A DNA stretch of 64,000 nucleotides from assembly GCA_028821605.1 (NCBI GenBank), contig JAPPFM010000010.1:186001-250000 (forward strand), given 5' to 3'. The notes under the pieces are model-generated. The model was given only the letters and a program-made list of their open reading frames with translations. It did not search any database and was not told where the DNA came from. This document shows, piece by piece, positions 8,007 through 17,200 of the stretch (positions are counted from its first letter, which is position 1; each line of letters begins with the position of its first letter). Source of the stretch: Candidatus Poribacteria bacterium. Lineage in GTDB: Bacteria; Poribacteria; WGA-4E; WGA-3G. The position numbers and the translations under genes are program-made.

Positions 8007-8234
8007 CTAATATTCACGTTGCTCTTTGAAGACTCGGTGCAGGAAATATACTGTAGAGATGCCGAGTCTGGTGAAGATAAAAATCGCAGTGCCGAGGTGC
8101 CTCTTTGACTTAGTATCGGTTTGGATTTGGGATGTGGGTGTTTCGGGTCCTGTTGTTATTGGCAGCGTTCTTGGTGTCGAGGTTGTTATATCCGGTGCCG
8201 GTCTACGAGGCGTAGGTTCGGATGTTTGGCTCAC
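8007..8234 (-). pseudogene. duplicated 3' tail of the transglutaminase-like gene
   Basis: The encoded peptide (EPTPRRPAPDITTS .. GISTVYFLHRVFKEQREY) is a clear copy of the last ~75 residues of the protein at 9003-9965, including the Pro/Thr-rich stalk and the membrane segment, at roughly 80% DNA identity by eye. The catalytic domain is missing and similarity ends near 8230. The membrane segment is shortened, so it is unlikely to be functional. The two copies flank the small lipoprotein gene at 8362-8970, as if that gene had been inserted together with a tail duplication. The rest of the 7868-8361 gap holds the cys promoter and no other visible gene. Confidence 0.75.
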
Positions 8235-8361
8235 GTCAAGAATAAGTGCGAATGACTTTATGAAAGGTATAGCATATACTTTTTACATAAACTAAAAGCA
8301 GATGCAAAGACACCCACGATAAACGCAGGTTCTCCGTTTTGAGAAATATAAACATCATTCC

Positions 8362-8970
8362 TTAATCAACACCCTTAGCGGGATTATTACGCCAAGATTT
8401 TCGCCACGTATCAAAGTCAAAGTCATCACCTAAGCCTGCCCCTAAGGTTACTAATGAAAAAACCATGTCTTCAACCATTATTTCAATATCAGATGCTACA
8501 TGAGTAGGAACCAACACCCTAACCATTGTTCCACCTGTTCCTGGACCATGCGGTTCAATAATAGTATAATGCCAACGGAAACGACAATCTATTATATCAG
8601 AAATAAACTCTTGCGGTGTTTGATCTTCAAAGTTTTTTGGAGAATAATAACCTGCAAGCGTAACAAGAATAGTTGTAAGGGCTTCTATGTAATCGTAGTT
8701 TCCTTGAACCATTTTAGACGTAATACCTGTATCAAGCATTGGTTGAATTTGTTCCAGAACAGCTAATCTGAATGTAGGTAGCGAATTAATATAAGCCACG
8801 GATGGTAGTTTTCTTTGTGATTCTTCGGCTATAGCCAGTTGAAATTCTGGTCGTGATTCGGTTTTCTTACTTTCTGCACCCTTTTTCATAGATGACGTTT
8901 CGCAACTGAAAAAAAGCAGAGATAGAAGTGCAATTACTAAATAACGTGAGTTTGATAATAAATATGGCAT
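8362..8970 (-). CDS. small lipoprotein of unknown function, last gene of the motor/cytoskeleton operon
   Basis: 202 aa. The N terminus is a lipoprotein signal: a short basic region, LVIALLSLLFF, then SC with the lipidated cysteine at residue 23. The mature part is charged, then a mixed alpha/beta domain I do not recognise (YDYIEALTTILVTLAG; FRWHYTIIEPHGPG; FDTWRKSWRN). It starts 32 bases after the transglutaminase-like gene on the same strand, so it is probably part of that operon, though the flanking tail duplication suggests a later arrival. It also has a lower GC content than its neighbours. Confidence 0.7.
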   Translation of the reverse strand: MPYLLSNSRYLVIALLSLLFFSCETSSMKKGAESKKTESRPEFQLAIAEESQRKLPSVAYINSLPTFRLAVLEQIQPMLDTGITSKMVQGNYDYIEALTTILVTLAGYYSPKNFEDQTPQEFISDIIDCRFRWHYTIIEPHGPGTGGTMVRVLVPTHVASDIEIMVEDMVFSLVTLGAGLGDDFDFDTWRKSWRNNPAKGVD

Positions 8971-9002
8971 ATAGAGAACCCCATTACGATTGCGTCATTT
9001 TG

Positions 9003-9965
9003 TTAGTATTCACGCTGTTCTTTGAAGGCTCGGTGCAGGAAATACACCGTAGAGATGCCAAGACCGATGAGAATAAAGAGAATAACAATCGCAGTACCGA
9101 GGCGACTCTTTGGCTCAGTGTTGGCTTGGGTTTTGGATGAGGGTGCTTCCGGTGTTGTTATTGGCGGCGTTCGCGGTGTCGGTGTTGTTATTTCCGGGGA
9201 CGGTCTACGAGGCGTAGGTTCGGGTGTTGTTATCCTATTCGGTTTCGGGGCAGGATCTATTTTAGAAGGTGCTAAAGGCACAACCGATTCCACTTGTGTG
9301 CCGAAGGATGGCGGTAGAACACCAACGCCCCATCCTGTTCCAGTTGTTTCACAGTAGTAGTAGGTTGTACCACCGTGGGTGACCGAGGCTCCTGTGAAAT
9401 CGCCACTGACTCCCAGGGCAATGTGTCCCGGCGTGAAAATCAACGCAGTCTTTTCTCCTAAACCGCGTAGGATCGCTGCGACCAAGATAGTCGTATCCTC
9501 ACAATCGCCACCGCCCTCAATTAAGGTCTCAACCGCGTAACGCCTAAATTCATCATACCCTGTGGTCACGTCGTCGTGCGTATACGGCAGGGATTGGACA
9601 AAACTGAGCACAAAGTCCACGTGATCCTGTTTTGACCACTCACGACGCTGCCTGAATACATTCTGAAACTCACGTGTAAGATTTCCGAGCGTTGTTCTTC
9701 CTTCTTCAACTAACTGGGGGATATCGTAACGTTCTTTGCCGTCGTAGGAATTATACTTTTCAATGTCGATTGTCATTAGTCCGGTATAAGGTTTGCCCTT
9801 AAACTTCCAGACGTAACGTTTACCAAGTGTCTGTCGGTTATTCGGTGGACGCTGCTGGACAATACCTTCCACAATCCGAACGCCGCTGAGTGCGTTTTCT
9901 GCATTGGTATTTGCAGTGATAAGCAGGCTGCTCAGAAGTAGGGCGATGGGCAGTCTCATGGACAT
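9003..9965 (-). CDS. exported, membrane-anchored transglutaminase-like cysteine protease
   Basis: 320 aa. A cleavable signal peptide (LLLSSLLITANTNA, residues ~7-22) precedes a transglutaminase-like fold whose catalytic cysteine sits in GGGDCEDTT (~residue 155) and histidine in FTPGHIALGV (~178). A Pro/Thr-rich stalk (~245-285) and one C-terminal membrane helix (~290-310, GTAIVILFILIGLGIS) follow, so the catalytic part should face the periplasm with a basic cytoplasmic tail. Such folds act as peptidases or amidases. It is encoded 14 bases after the ZorB-like gene, with AAGGAT before the ATG. Its 3' end has been duplicated at 8007-8234. Confidence 0.82.
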   Translation of the reverse strand: MSMRLPIALLLSSLLITANTNAENALSGVRIVEGIVQQRPPNNRQTLGKRYVWKFKGKPYTGLMTIDIEKYNSYDGKERYDIPQLVEEGRTTLGNLTREFQNVFRQRREWSKQDHVDFVLSFVQSLPYTHDDVTTGYDEFRRYAVETLIEGGGDCEDTTILVAAILRGLGEKTALIFTPGHIALGVSGDFTGASVTHGGTTYYYCETTGTGWGVGVLPPSFGTQVESVVPLAPSKIDPAPKPNRITTPEPTPRRPSPEITTPTPRTPPITTPEAPSSKTQANTEPKSRLGTAIVILFILIGLGISTVYFLHRAFKEQREY

Positions 9966-9979
9966 AGCGAACTATCCTT

Positions 9980-10741
9980 TTATGGGGCTGCTTGCTCAAG
10001 CCGATAAAATAGCAGAATTTCAATGCGGCGGTTTTTAGCTTTTAACATACGAGTCTTATTATGCTGCCTGAGTTTCTGTCGGTTATAAGTGCTATCATCA
10101 GTTGAACGTTCAACAGGTTTATACTCACCGAAAGAGGTTGCTGACATAAGGTGTTTCGCCGGATCTATTTCAATGCTGCGTTGTAAAAATTTATAAACCT
10201 CAATGGCGCGTAATGCTCCAAGATGTAAGTTGGAAGGCACATAAGCAGGACGGTCAGGATCGGCATGCCCTTGGATCTGTATCTCCTTGATATCCTTTAA
10301 ATTTTTTTCTATTTCACCACCAACACGCCGAAGTGTTTCTTTCCCTTCTTCTTTCAAATCATATCTATCCGGTTCAAACAGGATCCGGTCACTAAAGTTG
10401 TAACGTTGCAGTGTCGCTTCGTTGTGAATCAAAATTTCCGTGTCACCATCATCTTCAAGACGAATTTTGAAGGAATCGCTCTCGACCTCTTCATAGTCAG
10501 TGTCGTACGCCTCAGCGATTGCTTCAATTATCTTTTTCTGTTTCTCTTCAACTTTAGCGATCGCTTCGGCTATCTCTTTCTGTTCTCTTTCAACTTTAGC
10601 TAGTTCTGCTCTCAGATCGTCTGTTCCGATGGAAAATGCGGCAATCACAGCAAACACTACAATCACCAATATCAAGACAAGCGTCAGCATTAAATCTGAA
10701 AAGGAGGGCCAAAAATTGAAATCTAATGTATTATTTTCCAT
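9980..10741 (-). CDS. ZorB-like / MotB-OmpA family stator partner
   Basis: 253 aa from the ATG at 10741 (MENNTLDFNFWPSFSD), which overlaps the end of the ZorA-like gene by 11 bases; a longer frame reaches 10822 but would lie deep inside that gene. One membrane helix (~residues 14-36) is preceded by the SFSDLM aspartate typical of MotB/ZorB ion-binding segments. A short coiled coil follows (~45-80), then an OmpA-like peptidoglycan-binding domain (FEPDRYDLKEEGKETL .. IQIQGHADPDR, ~115-250). With the ZorA-like protein it should form an ion-driven stator that grips the cell wall. Confidence 0.85.
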   Translation of the reverse strand: MENNTLDFNFWPSFSDLMLTLVLILVIVVFAVIAAFSIGTDDLRAELAKVEREQKEIAEAIAKVEEKQKKIIEAIAEAYDTDYEEVESDSFKIRLEDDGDTEILIHNEATLQRYNFSDRILFEPDRYDLKEEGKETLRRVGGEIEKNLKDIKEIQIQGHADPDRPAYVPSNLHLGALRAIEVYKFLQRSIEIDPAKHLMSATSFGEYKPVERSTDDSTYNRQKLRQHNKTRMLKAKNRRIEILLFYRLEQAAP

Positions 10742-12983
10742 CTGTTTTCTTTCGGGAAAATGGGTTAAGCTTGCTGAAAAATCGATTGAGCTTGCTGAAA
10801 AATGAACGTTTCTCCGGAGCACTCGTTCTTGATAAATCTATCTGTCTCGTCAACTGGGTAACAGCATCTGCTAAGGTTTGAGAGTTCTGCGAGATCTGTT
10901 CAATAGTTGCATTGAGCCTCCCGATATTCGCGTTCAGTGGCGTAACATCAGCTTTTTGGACTAATTCGCGAGACGCGTTACCTAACGTTTCAACATGCCC
11001 CTTAATTGCACCGATTGACTGACTGATAACCCCTGCATCTGATGTAAAGGATTTAATTGCAGTATCAAGACTGTGGATATCTGTCGCCAGTCCGCTGACA
11101 TTGGTACTCAGTGTATTCACAGCTTCTTTTTGATTTTTGCTGCTCTCATCTAATTCTGTTAACAAGTTTTTGACCCTTTCATTTAAACTTTTGACACCGG
11201 TGAGTTGTTTCTCGTATTTTTCGTTCTGTTCTTTTATCTCTTTCTGTAACTCGCCGACGATTTCTCGCATATGAGCAACTAAATTTGCAAACGTTCCTCT
11301 CATTTGGTCTGCAGACTTTTGAATCGGTTCAGGGAATTTCTCTAACTGCTCATTAAGTGTTGTTAACCGTTCGTCGAAGACCCCTTTAATTTCTCCAACA
11401 GTCTCTTTAAGAGGCGTATCGAAATTCTCTAACTGCTCATTTAACGTCGTCAATCCACTGTCCAAGTCTTGCTGAATATTTTCAAGATTCTGAGTCAATC
11501 CAGTCGCAAGAGCATCTAATTGGTTTTTTAGTGTCTGTTGAACATTTCCGAGTTCCGTTTTCAACTGATCCTGCATATCTGAAAACTGCTGCTTGTTATC
11601 GGTATTAACTTTTTCAAACCACTCGCGATTCTCCGTGTATATACTTGTATTCGTCTCCGTGGCCTTGTTAATAAACACTTGTAGTTCTTTGCTGATTTCT
11701 TCACGTGAATTGATATAGGTGGTTTCATAACTTTTTAGTGCATTTAGGATTTGGTCAATAACTTCTATGATTTGCGTGATATTTTTATTTTGATCATCTA
11801 ATTTTTTAGTCTGCTGGTCTAATTTTTGGTTGGCTGCTTCTTGGAACTGTTGGTGAAGTTTGTGAATTTCATCTTGAAAGCCGGTTAACTGGGTAACGTT
11901 TGATGTAAATTTCTCTGAAAATTCGCTAAGGCTCTGTAAAAAACTGCTGTTAAGAACATCTGCGAAATCGTTAAGGCTTTCTGTGAAGCCTTTGTTAAGC
12001 TCATCTGCAGCAGTCCTGATCGACAATGCCGCCGCATTAATTTTCGTCCCCGACTCAGCCAGCGGTTCGGTAATTGCTTTGGCTTGTGTGAGACTCCTCT
12101 TAAATTCATCGGCGTTTGTTTGTATATTTTCGACCATCCCATCAACCCGGACCGCAGTTTCGTAGCCACTCCGCATTTGTGCCTCACTCTCTTGAAGGGT
12201 TTGGATGAGTTTTTGCGAAGTGGTCGGATAGAGTTGAGGCACCCAGACGGTGAGTGTCGATTGTTCCAGCGTTGACTTAACTGGGTGACAAGCGAATCGT
12301 AGAAAGATGCCATAAAGAATAACGCCTAATACCGTAAAGAATACCCCGGCAATACTCGGTGCAAAAGCCCCCTTAATATCATCCATGAGGTCACTTAACG
12401 CTTTGGTCATCTGCCTGCTATTCTCACTATTGGCATCAGCAGGAGCACTCGTTTCGCCATTTTCTGTCAGGTTTTGCGTTTCGGCACTCGCCTTCAGTGC
12501 AGGAGAAAGCTCCACTAAACTATCGGTAAGCCCAAAAAGCGTGCCGAGCAGCCCAATCACGATAAAAATTGCTAATACGGAACGAAGCAGGCTGTTCCAT
12601 CTGAACAAGTTGGAGGTGGTGTGATTAATTAACTCACTGACTTCAAGTTGACTCTCATTCCAACCTGCTAAGAAGATTGCTTTGAGATGTTTTGAGATAA
12701 ACGAGTTTTCGCTAAGGGAACGTTCCGCGCAAAAGTTTTGGAAAACCGGATTAGCATCCGTTTCTGTTTCATTATCATCACGTCCACGGTCCTGTTCTTG
12801 TCTGGCAGTAACGAGCGGCCGGATATTTTGATTTTTTTTAATTTGTTCCTTTTTTAAGAACAGCCAAATCCAATACGCAATTAATCCGCCACACCAGACA
12901 AAAAAGAAACATTGCAAGATAGTTACAATAACTGAAGCAATTGGGTTCGTGGGAGATAGGTATTCACTAAAGAATGGTGGCAT
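10731..12983 (-). CDS. ZorA-like MotA/TolQ/ExbB motor subunit with very long coiled-coil tail
   Basis: 750 aa. Membrane helices near residues 16-45, 135-160 and 208-235; the second contains VIGLLGTLFGLTDSL, the signature of MotA/TolQ/ExbB proton channels. About 500 residues after the channel are continuous coiled coil (for example repeats of LTTLNEQLENF and LTTLNEQLEKF ~500-560). MotA and ExbB lack such a tail; ZorA of Zorya defence systems has one, reaching into the cytoplasm. The next gene encodes the OmpA-type partner with overlapping frames, as in zorAB. The coiled coil may transmit rotation to the NTPases encoded upstream. Eight bases separate it from the previous gene. Confidence 0.87.
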   Translation of the reverse strand: MPPFFSEYLSPTNPIASVIVTILQCFFFVWCGGLIAYWIWLFLKKEQIKKNQNIRPLVTARQEQDRGRDDNETETDANPVFQNFCAERSLSENSFISKHLKAIFLAGWNESQLEVSELINHTTSNLFRWNSLLRSVLAIFIVIGLLGTLFGLTDSLVELSPALKASAETQNLTENGETSAPADANSENSRQMTKALSDLMDDIKGAFAPSIAGVFFTVLGVILYGIFLRFACHPVKSTLEQSTLTVWVPQLYPTTSQKLIQTLQESEAQMRSGYETAVRVDGMVENIQTNADEFKRSLTQAKAITEPLAESGTKINAAALSIRTAADELNKGFTESLNDFADVLNSSFLQSLSEFSEKFTSNVTQLTGFQDEIHKLHQQFQEAANQKLDQQTKKLDDQNKNITQIIEVIDQILNALKSYETTYINSREEISKELQVFINKATETNTSIYTENREWFEKVNTDNKQQFSDMQDQLKTELGNVQQTLKNQLDALATGLTQNLENIQQDLDSGLTTLNEQLENFDTPLKETVGEIKGVFDERLTTLNEQLEKFPEPIQKSADQMRGTFANLVAHMREIVGELQKEIKEQNEKYEKQLTGVKSLNERVKNLLTELDESSKNQKEAVNTLSTNVSGLATDIHSLDTAIKSFTSDAGVISQSIGAIKGHVETLGNASRELVQKADVTPLNANIGRLNATIEQISQNSQTLADAVTQLTRQIDLSRTSAPEKRSFFSKLNRFFSKLNPFSRKKTDGK

Positions 12984-12991
12984 AAGTCTTC

Positions 12992-14134
12992 TTATTCGCT
13001 GGATTCCAAGTCTATTTTACCTTTTTCAATAAGTGTCCACTGTTTTTGGATGGAATCGAATTCACATATTGCTGGTTTAATAATCTTCAAATTTTTATAA
13101 CGAGAATGATAATTGAAATCTGGACATTCAAATACTTCACCAAAACGGCCAGCTCTATAAACAGAATGTTCTAAAGTGAAACTGTAAATTGGAACAACTG
13201 CATACTGTCCTTCATCTTCAATATAAAATCCCCAAAACTCACCACGTTCGTTCGTTTCAAAGATCGGAGACTCATTTGAATCCTCACGACGCTTTAAAGT
13301 ATTTATAACTCCGATTTGAGAGTACGAATGATAATTCATCTGCAATTGATCTTCATTTCTTCTGTTGTAAATGTTACAAAATGTTTGAAGGGCTTGAGGT
13401 AACGGTTCCTCATGTTCATTTTGGAAATCTTGAGAATGTGCTGTGATTTCTTGAGAATCCGTTGAAGTTGCCGTGTTTTCGACGGACGGGTTTGTGTAAT
13501 TTTCAGCTTGAGATAGACTGTGAGTTTCAAGAGTGTTTGCAATGCGCTCTAGACTTCGTTGGATATTTCTGTCCTCATCTATCAATATTTCAAGCAAACG
13601 TTTGAAGTCGGACAGAATATCCTTTGAATAATCTGCCGTGCCTTCAAAAGTTTGGGAACGTCTATTGATGGGACTTTCCGACAAAGCGTTCACCTTTTGT
13701 TCACGGTATCCTAATCTATTATCTTTCTCAAGTTGGCTTAATCTGTTATCTACTCGCTTTCTGAAAGATCTGTCCATCCGGAAGATTATAATCAGCAAAA
13801 TCAGAATGCCAAGCAATAGAACACCAAAAATAGGCATAAACATAGTGTGTAGAAATCCCTGCTGCCCTTCACTCGAACTGTCGGTTGTACCATCAATGTC
13901 CTGTTGTGCTAACGAAGTTTGAACTTGATTTTGTCTTTCGACTGTCTGTTGAAGTTCATCAGGTTTATCGCTATGTTCGTTTGCCGTTAAACCAAATGGA
14001 GGAACTAGTACAGCGAGTAGCAAAATACCACACAAGAAATTTGCGTGTACAGAACGAATTTTTCGATATTCTTGGTCAGAATTATCCAACGGTCTGCAAA
14101 ACGTATTCACGGTGTCCACTGCTCCGTTTTCCAT
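12992..14134 (-). CDS. membrane coiled-coil protein of unknown function, 380 aa
   Basis: An N-terminal hydrophobic segment (~residues 33-50, LCGILLLAVLVPPFGLTA) is a possible signal peptide. A second helix (~97-120, PIFGVLLLGILILLIII) is followed by basic residues, so the C-terminal part is probably cytoplasmic. It holds a coiled coil (~165-205, LLEILIDEDRNIQRSLERI) and a C-terminal domain (~260-370) with FWGFYIEDEGQYAVVP and ending KQWTLIEKGKIDL. I do not recognise that domain. The ATG at 14134 overlaps the stop of the actin-like gene by 28 bases, indicating translational coupling. It could link the actin-like ATPase to the membrane. Confidence 0.7.
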   Translation of the reverse strand: MENGAVDTVNTFCRPLDNSDQEYRKIRSVHANFLCGILLLAVLVPPFGLTANEHSDKPDELQQTVERQNQVQTSLAQQDIDGTTDSSSEGQQGFLHTMFMPIFGVLLLGILILLIIIFRMDRSFRKRVDNRLSQLEKDNRLGYREQKVNALSESPINRRSQTFEGTADYSKDILSDFKRLLEILIDEDRNIQRSLERIANTLETHSLSQAENYTNPSVENTATSTDSQEITAHSQDFQNEHEEPLPQALQTFCNIYNRRNEDQLQMNYHSYSQIGVINTLKRREDSNESPIFETNERGEFWGFYIEDEGQYAVVPIYSFTLEHSVYRAGRFGEVFECPDFNYHSRYKNLKIIKPAICEFDSIQKQWTLIEKGKIDLESSE

Positions 14135-17100
14135 TCTAATAGGAATTTCAGTGCCAAGATAAATAGAGGCTCAACGTGAAGGCCGTCAGATGGCTTGCCC
14201 TTAAATTCTAGAAATTCATTCTTTAATTGTGTTACGATAAAATCTTGCGTCTTCTGATCCAGTGTGATTTTTCCGTTGGACCACCCAACCCTATTAAAAC
14301 TCTCTACGAAATCTCTAATTTGTTTTAATTCTTCCGTAGTGTTCAGGCCAGCTGCAAGGCGTTCAGCGGTCAGAATTTCTGTCTCCGCCTGCTTTTCATC
14401 GTTTTCTATAAATGTTTCGCCCGCTAAAACATCAGTTTTAGTTAACTCATCTTGAGTCCAGTCAAGATTCTTCTTCACTTGGACTAAGCCGTAAGCGGCT
14501 TCTTCTTTAGGTGATTTACTAATTTCAAGGTCAAAGCGACCGATATCTGTGTCAAATTCTGATGCATCAAGGAGGATCTGCTTGAGACGCGTTTTACTTG
14601 TTTCGTTCTTTTTGAAATCACCGTTTGCCAGCCAGTTTAAAATACGCGCTCCATTTCCACCGATGTACACGCTCGGCATTTTTCTGTCAAAATTTCCAGT
14701 TTGATTAAGGTATTTAAGAACTAACCCGATGTAATATAAAAGCCCGGAAATCCCCAGAGCGATCAGGTGAATAAATGGTTTCACTTGTGGTCGAGTATGT
14801 ATTGCAAGATTCTGCCACCAATTTTGATCATTGTTCTGTGCATGAGAATTAATCGATTCAGCAATCCATGAATCGGCCTGGGCATAAAAATCCGATGCCT
14901 TCTTTTTAGATGCCTTTTTTAACAAGTCGATATCTGATTGGTTAACACCAAAATTTTCCAAGAATCCAGGGTTTCCCTTAAGCATATCTAAAAAGACGCG
15001 TCTACCTGCCAATCTGAGAGATCCGTGCCAATGCAGTTTGCCGTCCTGCCATATAGAGATGTCTGAAGTTTCCCCGCCAATATCTATACAGACCGCTCCA
15101 TCAGCAAATGCCCCAATAGCATTTTTACTTTGTCGCGTACTTGCAAAAAATTGCGCGGCAGCAACACTTTCTGGTTCATCGGCTACTATCTTGCCCTGCA
15201 GACCTGTTACCGTACTACACCTTTCCGTAATACGTTGCCAAATTTGTCTGAAACTTTCTCTATCATCTTCGGAAAATGCAATCGGATAAGAAAAGTGCCA
15301 ATTGATTCTCTTCACACCTTCATTAGCAGCCTCGGCGGCACACTGGAGGCACAACTGTTCAAGAAAAATACTGGTGCGAATTTTATCATTGGGTTGTGGA
15401 GACCATTTGAGATCAGTAAAAATTTTTTCGACAGATGGAAATTTTTGATAGTTGGAAACAAAATGGATATGACCGTCTAACAACGGCCTTAATCCGCTAT
15501 TGTCTGAAAAACTCTGAAATAGGCTAAGAAATGGTGTTTTTTCAGATTCAATCGAAAAGAAATCATCGTATAAACGATCACGGTGGTATTCTCTCGATTT
15601 TGTAACCTGGAGCAGACGGCTCGCTAATTCCATTTTGTTGGGAGAACTTTGTAGATCATCTATATCATTTCTGTAAACGGTAGTACTACTGGTACCGAAA
15701 TCAATACCGATGTTCCAGGTTTTTCCATCATCTGCTAAAGTGTCCGGAAGCGAAATAAGCAAAACGCCTGCTTCTTCATCTTTATACCTGCAAATCATTA
15801 TTTCTGGAAAATGAGATGTTTTGGTAATCGATTTTTCAATGTCAACATCCGAAGTCTGAGGGGCAGCAACTTTTTGTTGATCATCATGGGTGCCATACGG
15901 TTCGACATAGAACGTACCTAGAACAGGATCTGAAAAATAGGTATAGTAAACTTGCCAATCTGATTTTCTGAAATTGGGCCAGATTTCTAGGACAGGTACC
16001 TCGTCTATTTCAATAATTTCTCCGCTTTCATAAAGAGGCTCAATACCGTCTTCTCTTTCGGTATATTCTTGAGTGACTTCAAGCCCCGAGGGGAGGTATA
16101 AGGTAACCTTAATGCCTTTTTCCGTTTTCTCAAAGATAATTCGCTTATTTAAATCCGTTACATCCAATTCTGATAGTGCTTCACTCTTAATTGGAAGAAT
16201 AGGGGTAACACGACTCTCTTTAACAGTAAGTTCATCATTAATTTTTAGTGGGAGAGATCCACAAAAAGCATCTGGATCCTTAATTACAAAAAGTTTTTCG
16301 GTGAGGTATTCCTTCTTCGCTATGGGTTTATTCATACCGACGAAGAATCCTTGCTCTATACGGAGACCTGTATCAGAAAGATCCGGCATGGTTTGAGGTG
16401 CTCCGCCTAATTCATTCATGAAATCGAGAATCCGTCCGTTAAGGCGATCTCTTATAAACTTTATTCTATCATTGAGTTCTTCGTTGAGATCAGGATTAGC
16501 ATCAGGAAGAGGAGCAATCTGTGTTACATGAAAGTGGTTAAGCCAACCAGCAACAGCTACTTGCTCTTCTTGGTCTAAATTTTCGATCGGATCGCAGAGG
16601 ACTTTTCCATTAAACCAAGGCACGTCTGAAATTAGATCGGTATAGTCGACAGCAGTACAAACGAGGGTAGTTGGCGAAGTTATACCAATTGGGTTACCCT
16701 TAAACAAAATGAGATAGAGTTTATCCCATGTCGTCTCTGCTTCTAATGTATGTTCTGGTAGTAACTTTGATAATGCCCGGAGAAACTCTGGGGCACCTGC
16801 ATCTCCCTCATCAGGAATCGCGATTTGCTTAGTCGTCAAGGGAAAATCCTTTCGCTCCTTGAGTGCCAACATCGCCAAAAGCCCACGCCACTCACCTAAA
16901 ATGCATTTACGCATCGGATGGTCAGTACCATAAAGTGCCATCTCAAACAGCAGTGGACGTGCCCACATGCTCGGAATGCTGTCAATGTCAGTAAATTCAG
17001 CAGCAGCAGTCGTAACCTTAAGACTCCTACTAATGTTATAAAGCTCAACGGCATTTACCGATTGCCATTGTCCTGGGTCAAGTGGTCCTACAGTTTTATC

Positions 17101-17136
17101 ATCTTTCAAAGGAGGGAGGAGTCGGTAGTTTGGCAT
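14107..17136 (-). CDS. actin/Hsp70-superfamily ATPase with ~460-residue novel N-terminal region
   Basis: 1009 aa. The C-terminal half is an actin/Hsp70-like ATPase: phosphate-1 motif IGIDFGTSSTT (~residues 476-487), phosphate-2 motif VCIDIGGETSDIS (~681-693) and adenosine motif VYIGGNGARIL (~822-832). The first ~460 residues, with WARPLLFEMAL (~58-68) and ILGEWRGLLAML (~80-91), match no domain I know. DnaK is ~640 aa with a substrate-binding domain, which is absent here; a dedicated cytoskeletal or switch role is likelier than chaperoning. AGGAGAG precedes the ATG, and the gene follows the tubulin-like gene by 64 bases. Confidence 0.85.
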   Translation of the reverse strand: MPNYRLLPPLKDDKTVGPLDPGQWQSVNAVELYNISRSLKVTTAAAEFTDIDSIPSMWARPLLFEMALYGTDHPMRKCILGEWRGLLAMLALKERKDFPLTTKQIAIPDEGDAGAPEFLRALSKLLPEHTLEAETTWDKLYLILFKGNPIGITSPTTLVCTAVDYTDLISDVPWFNGKVLCDPIENLDQEEQVAVAGWLNHFHVTQIAPLPDANPDLNEELNDRIKFIRDRLNGRILDFMNELGGAPQTMPDLSDTGLRIEQGFFVGMNKPIAKKEYLTEKLFVIKDPDAFCGSLPLKINDELTVKESRVTPILPIKSEALSELDVTDLNKRIIFEKTEKGIKVTLYLPSGLEVTQEYTEREDGIEPLYESGEIIEIDEVPVLEIWPNFRKSDWQVYYTYFSDPVLGTFYVEPYGTHDDQQKVAAPQTSDVDIEKSITKTSHFPEIMICRYKDEEAGVLLISLPDTLADDGKTWNIGIDFGTSSTTVYRNDIDDLQSSPNKMELASRLLQVTKSREYHRDRLYDDFFSIESEKTPFLSLFQSFSDNSGLRPLLDGHIHFVSNYQKFPSVEKIFTDLKWSPQPNDKIRTSIFLEQLCLQCAAEAANEGVKRINWHFSYPIAFSEDDRESFRQIWQRITERCSTVTGLQGKIVADEPESVAAAQFFASTRQSKNAIGAFADGAVCIDIGGETSDISIWQDGKLHWHGSLRLAGRRVFLDMLKGNPGFLENFGVNQSDIDLLKKASKKKASDFYAQADSWIAESINSHAQNNDQNWWQNLAIHTRPQVKPFIHLIALGISGLLYYIGLVLKYLNQTGNFDRKMPSVYIGGNGARILNWLANGDFKKNETSKTRLKQILLDASEFDTDIGRFDLEISKSPKEEAAYGLVQVKKNLDWTQDELTKTDVLAGETFIENDEKQAETEILTAERLAAGLNTTEELKQIRDFVESFNRVGWSNGKITLDQKTQDFIVTQLKNEFLEFKGKPSDGLHVEPLFILALKFLLEWKTEQWTP

Positions 17137-17200
17137 TCAACACTCTCCTATCTGTTTTGCATATAAATTGTGTTATGCATAATATGAGTTTGGAAACTTA

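Noticed and set aside
8007-8234. A separate small membrane protein gene
   Set aside because: It is a decayed copy of the end of the gene at 9003-9965 without a catalytic domain, and its helix is shortened.
14107-17136. DnaK chaperone
   Set aside because: The ATPase motifs lie in the C-terminal half and no substrate-binding domain, DnaJ or heat-shock neighbour is present.
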